From JAYEJB01 sp034716415 (GTDB lineage: Bacteria > Patescibacteriota > Patescibacteriia > SG8-24): DNA of 26,554 nucleotides. The stretch's first letter is position 1; every line of letters begins with the position of its first letter. The stretch covers positions 1 to 26,554 of the forward strand of contig JAYEJB010000066.1 in the NCBI GenBank assembly GCA_034716415.1. The letters are read 5' to 3'. The position numbers were made by a program, and so were the translations under genes. Positions 22,572-26,554 of the stretch are shown here, in pieces. The notes beneath the pieces were generated by a model. The model was not told the origin of the DNA and made no database searches. It worked only from the letters and a program-made list of their open reading frames with translations.

Positions 22572-22871
22572 GTGGATTTCCTGACGTTTCTGATGGATAC
22601 ATGGTGGTTGCTGGGCATCGCGGCAGTAGCGTTCATCTGGTACGGGATCAGCACGGCCAGTGCCAGGACGAAGCGGTGTGCCGATGAATGGGAGGCGATG
22701 AATATCAGCCGGGAATCCGAGGACGAACCGGTTCCGGAGGTTCCCAAACATAGGTCATGGGACCTTCATATCTATTTATATGCCGGTCTCTTGCTCTGCT
22801 TACTCGCTTTCATCGGCGGTGTCACGAAGCTCATCGAGTTCGTTATCACTCTAATCCTTGCGCTGGATTGA
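22572..22871 (+). CDS. Small two-helix membrane protein, function unknown
   Basis: 99 aa, GTG start. The Shine-Dalgarno sequence AAAGGAG is the strongest in the window and sits 6 nt before the GTG, which fixes the start. The first helix lies at about residues 8-27 (TWWLLGIAAVAFIWYGI), then an acidic, Pro-containing loop (SRESEDEPVPEVPK) and a second helix (about 68-96, IYLYAGLLLCLLAFIGGV). One Cys lies in the loop and one in the second helix. It lies between two terminators; no promoter of its own was seen, so it may be reached by read-through from the giant surface-protein gene. A role linked to that protein would be guesswork. Confidence 0.75.
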   Translation: MDFLTFLMDTWWLLGIAAVAFIWYGISTASARTKRCADEWEAMNISRESEDEPVPEVPKHRSWDLHIYLYAGLLLCLLAFIGGVTKLIEFVITLILALD

Positions 22872-22877
22872 ATAATC

Positions 22878-22892
22878 GCCCGCACCGCGGGC
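22878..22892 (+). other. GC-rich hairpin after the 99-aa gene
   Basis: GCCCGC/GCGGGC with a 3-nt loop, 7 nt after the stop, without a T-run. Possibly an mRNA-stabilising 3' structure, followed by a true terminator 27 nt later. Confidence 0.4.
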
Positions 22893-22918
22893 ACGAAACT
22901 GTTGATGCACCTCGACTC

Positions 22919-22948
22919 GGCACACGACACAGTGTGCCTTTTCTTTTT
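22919..22948 (+). terminator. Rho-independent terminator
   Basis: GGCACAC/GTGTGCC stem (7 bp, 6-nt loop) followed directly by TTTTCTTTTT. Confidence 0.9.
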
Positions 22949-22969
22949 CATGACTTTAAGCCTGAAAGG

Positions 22970-22978
22970 TGTTACGAT
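22970..22978 (+). promoter_or_regulatory. Possible extended -10 promoter of the Gmad2-GerMN gene
   Basis: TG-T-TACGAT; predicted start about 22985, 11 nt before the ATG at 22996. Weak hexamer and no -35. Confidence 0.3.
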
Positions 22979-22995
22979 ATTGATTGTATGGAAGT

Positions 22996-23868
22996 ATGAG
23001 AAAACTGCTATATCTTATAATCATAGTTGGAGTCGCTGTGTCCGGTTTTGTGTTGGGACGGGCGACCGGATTGGGTGACGGCAGTCAGGATCCGTTGTCG
23101 GTCAACGAGTCCTATCCATTGCCGCCTCCGCCGCCTGATTCGACACCGTATTTCACCGATTCCGAGAGTGAAGACGGAACTTCGGTGGTGCTGGAATCAC
23201 CGCTTGAGGGGGTGAAAATTCTCGGCTCGTTTGAGGTCTCCGGTCGCGCCAGGACCGACAGGGGCAAAGTCAGCGTGACGTTGACTGGTCCGAACGGCGG
23301 ACCGCTCTACGGCCGTCTAGTGAGCGTAGTGGCAGATCCAGGAGACGAGTACGGCAGGTTCAGCGCGAACGTCAGCGCCGTGGACTATGTCGGCGAGGTC
23401 ATCCTGGAAGTCGGATTCACCGCGAGTAACGGCGATGTCGAAAGGGTCGTCCGGAACCTGGAACTCATCTCCGAAGATACGGTCGAAGTCGAGGTGTTCT
23501 ACACCAACCCCGAACTTGATCCCTGGCAGTCTTGCGAGAACGTCTTCGCGGTCAAGCGGCATGTGTCGAGCGACACCAATGTCTACCGTGCCGCGATAGA
23601 AGCGTTGCTCGACGGTCCGACCGATGATGAAGAAGAGGGTGGATATGATACTTCGATACCCGACCGCGCCAAACTGAAATCGGTAGCGGCCGATGCGGAG
23701 GGTGCGGTGACAGCCGATTTCGACGGTCGGCTCGACCGGGGCGTCGCCGGTTCGTGCAGGGTGAGCGCCATCCGCGCGCAGATTGAATCTACGTTGAAGC
23801 AGTTCCCTGAAGTCAGGGAAGTGGTCATCTCCGTCGATGGGGAGACTGAAGATATCCTTCAGCCATGA
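22996..23868 (+). CDS. Exported Gmad2 plus GerMN domain protein
   Basis: 290 aa from the ATG at 22996 (MRKLLYLIIIVGVAVSGF). An in-frame TTG 12 nt upstream is less likely. An N-terminal hydrophobic segment (about 4-22) anchors or exports it, followed by a Pro-rich linker (SYPLPPPPPDSTPYF). The first domain (about residues 60-155) has the Ig-like Gmad2 pattern (VVLESPLEGVKILGSFEVSG, then GEVILEVGF). The second (about 165-285) fits GerMN: VEVFYTNPELDP, AAIEALLDGPTDDE, TADFDGRLDRGVAGSC, EVREVVISVDG. Two Cys residues in this domain could form a disulfide outside the cell. GerMN is named from spore germination but is common in non-spore formers as an extracytoplasmic, probably ligand-binding, module. 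No sporulation role is implied. Confidence 0.85.
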   Translation: MRKLLYLIIIVGVAVSGFVLGRATGLGDGSQDPLSVNESYPLPPPPPDSTPYFTDSESEDGTSVVLESPLEGVKILGSFEVSGRARTDRGKVSVTLTGPNGGPLYGRLVSVVADPGDEYGRFSANVSAVDYVGEVILEVGFTASNGDVERVVRNLELISEDTVEVEVFYTNPELDPWQSCENVFAVKRHVSSDTNVYRAAIEALLDGPTDDEEEGGYDTSIPDRAKLKSVAADAEGAVTADFDGRLDRGVAGSCRVSAIRAQIESTLKQFPEVREVVISVDGETEDILQP

Positions 23869-23873
23869 TTGAT

Positions 23874-23917
23874 GGCAGGAAGCGTGAAGCGGGACGCAGG
23901 AAGCGAAATCTTCCTGC
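23874..23917. repeat. GCAGGAAGCG direct and inverted repeat
   Basis: GCAGGAAGCG occurs at 23875-23884 and 23896-23905. GCAGGAAG (23896-23903) pairs with CTTCCTGC (23910-23917) around a 6-nt loop. No T-run. It resembles in style the other intergenic low-complexity elements. Confidence 0.6.
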
Positions 23918-23943
23918 CCCCCGCCATGTCGGACAGGTAATCA

Positions 23944-23949
23944 TATAGT
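23944..23949 (+). promoter_or_regulatory. Possible -10 of the Kelch-xseA transcript
   Basis: TATAGT, placing the start about 7 nt before the ATG at 23963, again a very short leader. No -35 match. Confidence 0.3.
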
Positions 23950-23962
23950 CAACCACACCACT

Positions 23963-25051
23963 ATGAAGAAGTTATTTGTTTTTCTCCTAATCGTCTTCGG
24001 CATAGTCTGGTTCTATTTCTGGTACGTCCGGGGTATCAACATCCTGCTGAAAGACGCGGAAGAGGCTTATCTGGCGCCATACACTTCCTATGCCGTCCGT
24101 ATTAGGCCACAGGCGTCGGACGACGCGGACTTCGTTCATGTCTGGACAGAGGCGGTGTCCATGCCCACTCCCAGGACCGACGTGGGGGCAGCGAATATCG
24201 GGAATATCATCTATGTCGCGGGAGGGATTGACTCTTTCGCCAAGACAGTAGATACAATGGAGGCGTTCGATACGGCGCATAATTCATGGTCCACCGTGGC
24301 TCCGTTGCCGCACCCGCTTTATCATGTTTCGCTCGTATCGATGGGCGGTAAACTCTATGCCATCGGCGGACTTGAAGGATTAGGGCAGACACCGGTCGAC
24401 ACGATGTATATCTACGACCCGGAGGTCGGGTCTTGGGAGAACGGCGCGGCGTTGCCCACTGCTGTCGGAGGAGCAGCCGGGCTTGTCCGTCACGGTAAGA
24501 TACACGTGATCGGCGGAAGGCTCGGAACAGGCATCGGGGATTCCTATTTCATCTACGATCCCGATGTGGAGGGCTGGTCGTACGGTGAGGGTCTGCTTGG
24601 GCCGCGCGCTTTTCACGGAGCCGTGGCGCTCGATGACCGGATCATCGTGTTCGGTGGACGTTCCGGAAGTCTGGCCGCAAACTTGCGTACGGTCGCGGAG
24701 CTCCAGAACCGCGCGTCCAACTGGGAGAAGGTCGGATTCATGAACACTAAGAGGAGCAGTTTCGGGGCGGTGTCCTATGCCGGCAAGGTCTACGTGTTCG
24801 GTGGAGAGACCACCGCCGCTTCGCTCGATTCGGTCGAGGCATATGATATGATGACCGGTCAGTGGGAAGAGGTGACGCCGATGCCGACCGGGCGACACGG
24901 GGTCGCCGCAGTCGCCGTGGGCGGAAAGATATTCGTCATCGGTGGCGGTCAGCGTGCCGGAATTTCCGTTTCGGACGTCAATGAAGTATTCATCCCGGCG
25001 GGCTACATGGACGACGGCGGGTCCGAAGAGGAAAACAGCGAAGAGGAATGA
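23963..25051 (+). CDS. Membrane-anchored six-bladed Kelch propeller protein
   Basis: 362 aa. An N-terminal signal anchor (about residues 4-23, LFVFLLIVFGIVWFYFWYV) is followed by a linker and six Kelch repeats, counted by the strand ends IIYVAGG, KLYAIGG, KIHVIGG, RIIVFGG, KVYVFGG and KIFVIGG, most paired with a W at the usual later position (e.g. HNSWSTV, VGSWENG, SNWEKV, GQWEEV). Six repeats make one closed propeller. The tail is acidic (GGSEEENSEEE). Binding role on the outer face of the membrane is likely; the ligand is unknown. The stop overlaps the xseA start by 4 nt (ATGA), coupling it to a DNA-repair gene, which is odd for an extracellular protein and probably reflects genome compaction. 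Confidence 0.9.
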   Translation: MKKLFVFLLIVFGIVWFYFWYVRGINILLKDAEEAYLAPYTSYAVRIRPQASDDADFVHVWTEAVSMPTPRTDVGAANIGNIIYVAGGIDSFAKTVDTMEAFDTAHNSWSTVAPLPHPLYHVSLVSMGGKLYAIGGLEGLGQTPVDTMYIYDPEVGSWENGAALPTAVGGAAGLVRHGKIHVIGGRLGTGIGDSYFIYDPDVEGWSYGEGLLGPRAFHGAVALDDRIIVFGGRSGSLAANLRTVAELQNRASNWEKVGFMNTKRSSFGAVSYAGKVYVFGGETTAASLDSVEAYDMMTGQWEEVTPMPTGRHGVAAVAVGGKIFVIGGGQRAGISVSDVNEVFIPAGYMDDGGSEEENSEEE

Positions 25052-26304
25052 AGGCATATTCGGTAACAGAGTTCATCGAGTTCCTCAACGCCGCGTTCAG
25101 CGCGGCGGTTTTTCCGGAAGGTGTGACTGTCGAAGGGGAGGTGGCGGATTACCGCGTCTCACAGGGCAAATGGATCTGGTTCCTGCTGAAGGACGAGGAG
25201 TCGACGGTGTCATGCTTCGCGACGGTCTGGCAGTTGCGCACGCCGCTTGAAGACGGGATGCAGGTCAGGATCTACGGGATGCCCAAGGTCTATCCGAAGA
25301 GCGGCAAGTTTTCCGTCGTGGTCGAGCGTGCCGAGCCGGTCGGTGAGGGGGCGTTGCGTCGCGCGTTCGAGCTTCTCAAGAAGAAACTCGAGAAGGAGGG
25401 ACTGTTCGATGTCGACCGGAAGCGGTCGTTGTCTAGGTTCCCCGGGAGGATCGGCCTCATCGCGTCGGGCGAGTCGGCCGCGTACAGCGACTTCCTGCGT
25501 ATCCTCAAGAACCGTTGGGGTGGTGTGGAGATCAATCATATCCACGTGCAGGTGCAAGGCAAGGACGCCGAGAGTACTATCGTTTCCGCGTTCGCGCATT
25601 TCAACGCGCATCCGGAACTTGCCGACGTGTTGGTGCTTACGCGCGGCGGCGGATCGCTCGAGGATCTGCACGCGTTCAACTCGGAAGACGTCGCGCGGGC
25701 CGTGTTCTCGTCGAAGATACCGGTCGTCGTCGGGGTCGGTCATGAGCGTGACGAATCCCTGGCGGATTATGTCGCTGATGTGCGCGCTTCGACACCCTCG
25801 AACGCGGCGGAGATCATCGCGCCGGACAGGGATGAGGTGAGCGCGGCCGTGGATTCGGCGGTTCGTCGGATGGGCGCGGCCATGGAAGGGGAACTCATGG
25901 AGCGCATGGCGCGGGTAGATCGGTTCGTCTATCGTCTCGAATCCGGCGTCATGGGGGCAGTGTCGTCGTTCAGGTATCGTCTGCGTGATTTCGCTACGGC
26001 GTTCAGGTCTTACGCGACCAGAGTCGAGGTGCTGCAACGGGATTGTGCCGTGATTTCCGACCGTCTGACGACCAATATCGGATTCTGGATGGGTCGGTTG
26101 ACGGATCGTCTGGCGTCACATGGGCGCGTACTGGCCGGTCTCGATCCGGAAAGGGTGCTGAAGAGAGGATATGCCATCGTTAGGAAGGGTGATACGCCGC
26201 TCAAGGATTCGACGGATATCAAAGTGTCCGACGATGTGGATATCCGCCTGCATCGCGGCGGATTGACCGCCAAGGTCATTGAGATAAATGGAGTGAGAGA
26301 GTGA
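25048..26304 (+). CDS. xseA: Exodeoxyribonuclease VII large subunit
   Basis: 418 aa. Degrades single-stranded DNA together with the small subunit XseB. The N-terminal OB-fold (about 1-95, SVTEFIEFLNAAFSAAVFPE then VEGEVADYRVSQGKWIWFLL) is followed by the catalytic domain: IGLIASGESAAYSDFLRIL, VLTRGGGSLEDLHAFN, VVVGVGHERDESLADYVADV and RASTPSNAAEII, all family hallmarks. The long coiled-coil region (about 268-350) and the C-terminal DPERVLKRGYAIVRK are present. Slightly shorter than the E. coli protein. xseB is not in the window; in many genomes it follows xseA. The last codons and stop (NGVRE) lie within the GAGA repeat, so the repeat has become the gene's end. Confidence 0.95.
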   Translation: MKAYSVTEFIEFLNAAFSAAVFPEGVTVEGEVADYRVSQGKWIWFLLKDEESTVSCFATVWQLRTPLEDGMQVRIYGMPKVYPKSGKFSVVVERAEPVGEGALRRAFELLKKKLEKEGLFDVDRKRSLSRFPGRIGLIASGESAAYSDFLRILKNRWGGVEINHIHVQVQGKDAESTIVSAFAHFNAHPELADVLVLTRGGGSLEDLHAFNSEDVARAVFSSKIPVVVGVGHERDESLADYVADVRASTPSNAAEIIAPDRDEVSAAVDSAVRRMGAAMEGELMERMARVDRFVYRLESGVMGAVSSFRYRLRDFATAFRSYATRVEVLQRDCAVISDRLTTNIGFWMGRLTDRLASHGRVLAGLDPERVLKRGYAIVRKGDTPLKDSTDIKVSDDVDIRLHRGGLTAKVIEINGVRE

Positions 26305-26325
26305 GAAAGAGAGAAAGTGAGAGAG
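26290..26325 (+). repeat. Purine-rich GAGA repeat overlapping the xseA stop
   Basis: Contains GTGAGAAAGAGAGAAAGT, identical to the complement of part of 16601-16636. It begins before the TGA at 26302-26304. Confidence 0.7.
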
Positions 26326-26352
26326 TTGCGGTCTCTAGCCACTTATCTTTTA

Positions 26353-26554
26353 CCTGCTGTCCCCACCACCGTCCGGTCAAGTTCAGCAGGACTGACCCCG
26401 AAGCCCTCGCCCCGCTCTGTCATTTCCATATGATAGCGGGGTCCCGCCAGAGGCGGGGCAATGTGGGGAAAGTCCTGAAGAGGACCATGCCCGAGGAAGG
26501 CCTGCCCGTCCCCCGAAGCCTCAGCGAAGGGGGTCCCCACCACCTATTTCAATT
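26353..26554 (+). ncRNA. Structured non-coding region; possible 5' part of an RNA gene (RNase P RNA considered), strand uncertain
   Basis: Very GC-rich stems packed together. CCTGCTG (26353-26359) pairs with CAGCAGG (26384-26390), and GGTCA-GT (26375-26382) pairs with AC-TGACC (26391-26397), an H-type pseudoknot. Then come hairpins CCCCGCT/AGCGGGG (26410-26416 with 26435-26441) and CCCGCC/GGCGGG (26443-26457), the word GGGGAAAGTCC (26465-26475), and a CCCCC/GGGGG stem with symmetric GAA bulges (26510-26533). GGAAAGTCC is the core of the conserved 5' strand of helix P4 in bacterial RNase P RNA, and a GACTGACC-like strand some 75 nt before it fits helix P1. The rest of an RNase P would lie outside the window, and other conserved elements are not visible. 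The minus strand folds equally, so strand is open. Confidence 0.3.

Noticed and set aside
26343..26543. 66-codon minus-strand frame beyond xseA
   Set aside because: It runs through several strong hairpins and the direct repeats; composition is driven by these elements. I treat the region as structured non-coding DNA.
1..26554. tRNA, rRNA or insertion sequence
   Set aside because: I found no cloverleaf with a T-arm, no rRNA core sequences and no transposase or integrase reading frame by eye. A tRNAscan run would be needed to exclude tRNAs fully.

Overview
The window is about 26.5 kb of fairly GC-rich bacterial DNA, almost fully coding, with short intergenic gaps. I read it as a Candidate Phyla Radiation / Patescibacteria genome, probably Parcubacteria-like. 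The reasons are an excess of single-pass cell-surface proteins (Ig-like repeats, TSP3 calcium-binding repeats, a pseudopilin-like domain, a Gmad2-GerMN protein, a membrane-anchored Kelch propeller), a MacAB-type exporter with no outer-membrane partner, several promoters close to start codons, few Shine-Dalgarno sequences, and intergenic gaps filled with short low-complexity and hairpin repeats. The phylum call is inference; no rRNA or ribosomal protein is present to confirm it.

Layout. 1-530 is the 3' end of an exported or surface protein, closed by a terminator. 649-5154 (minus strand) holds a tRNA-dihydrouridine synthase, a small multi-pass membrane protein, a paralogue of it extended by a pseudopilin-like domain and six TSP3 repeats, and a small exported Ala/Glu-rich protein. 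5332-11797 is one plus-strand operon that starts at a clear -35/-10 promoter almost on the start codon: membrane-fusion protein, ABC ATPase, two different MacB/FtsX-type permeases and a TM0106-type RecB/RNase H-like nuclease. A perfect bidirectional terminator (11771-11797) separates it from a convergent minus-strand cluster (11808-13764): a 563-aa acidic protein with about 14 copies of a VSExxPM motif, a 66-aa basic protein and a possible leaderless 23-codon ORF. Divergent from that cluster are pgi and a DUF4015-type putative glycoside hydrolase with overlapping ends, then an APH/choline-kinase-like gene. 17814-22493 encodes a 1559-aa surface protein with ten Ig-like repeats, three cysteine pairs, TSP3 repeats, one more Ig-like domain and a C-terminal membrane anchor. 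After it come a 99-aa two-helix membrane protein, a Gmad2-GerMN protein, a Kelch propeller protein overlapping xseA by 4 nt, and a GC-rich, strongly structured non-coding stretch (26353-26554) that may be part of an RNA gene running off the window.

How the parts relate. Housekeeping genes (dusB, pgi, xseA) alternate with envelope genes. TSP3 repeats link the 655-aa and 1559-aa proteins and suggest calcium-dependent surface structures. The best candidates for undescribed biology are the VSE-repeat protein with its two small upstream ORFs, the membrane-pseudopilin-TSP3 fusion beside its minimal paralogue, the purine-rich and hairpin intergenic repeats that run into coding sequence, and the pseudoknotted region at the right edge. 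Functions for these are not established from sequence alone.
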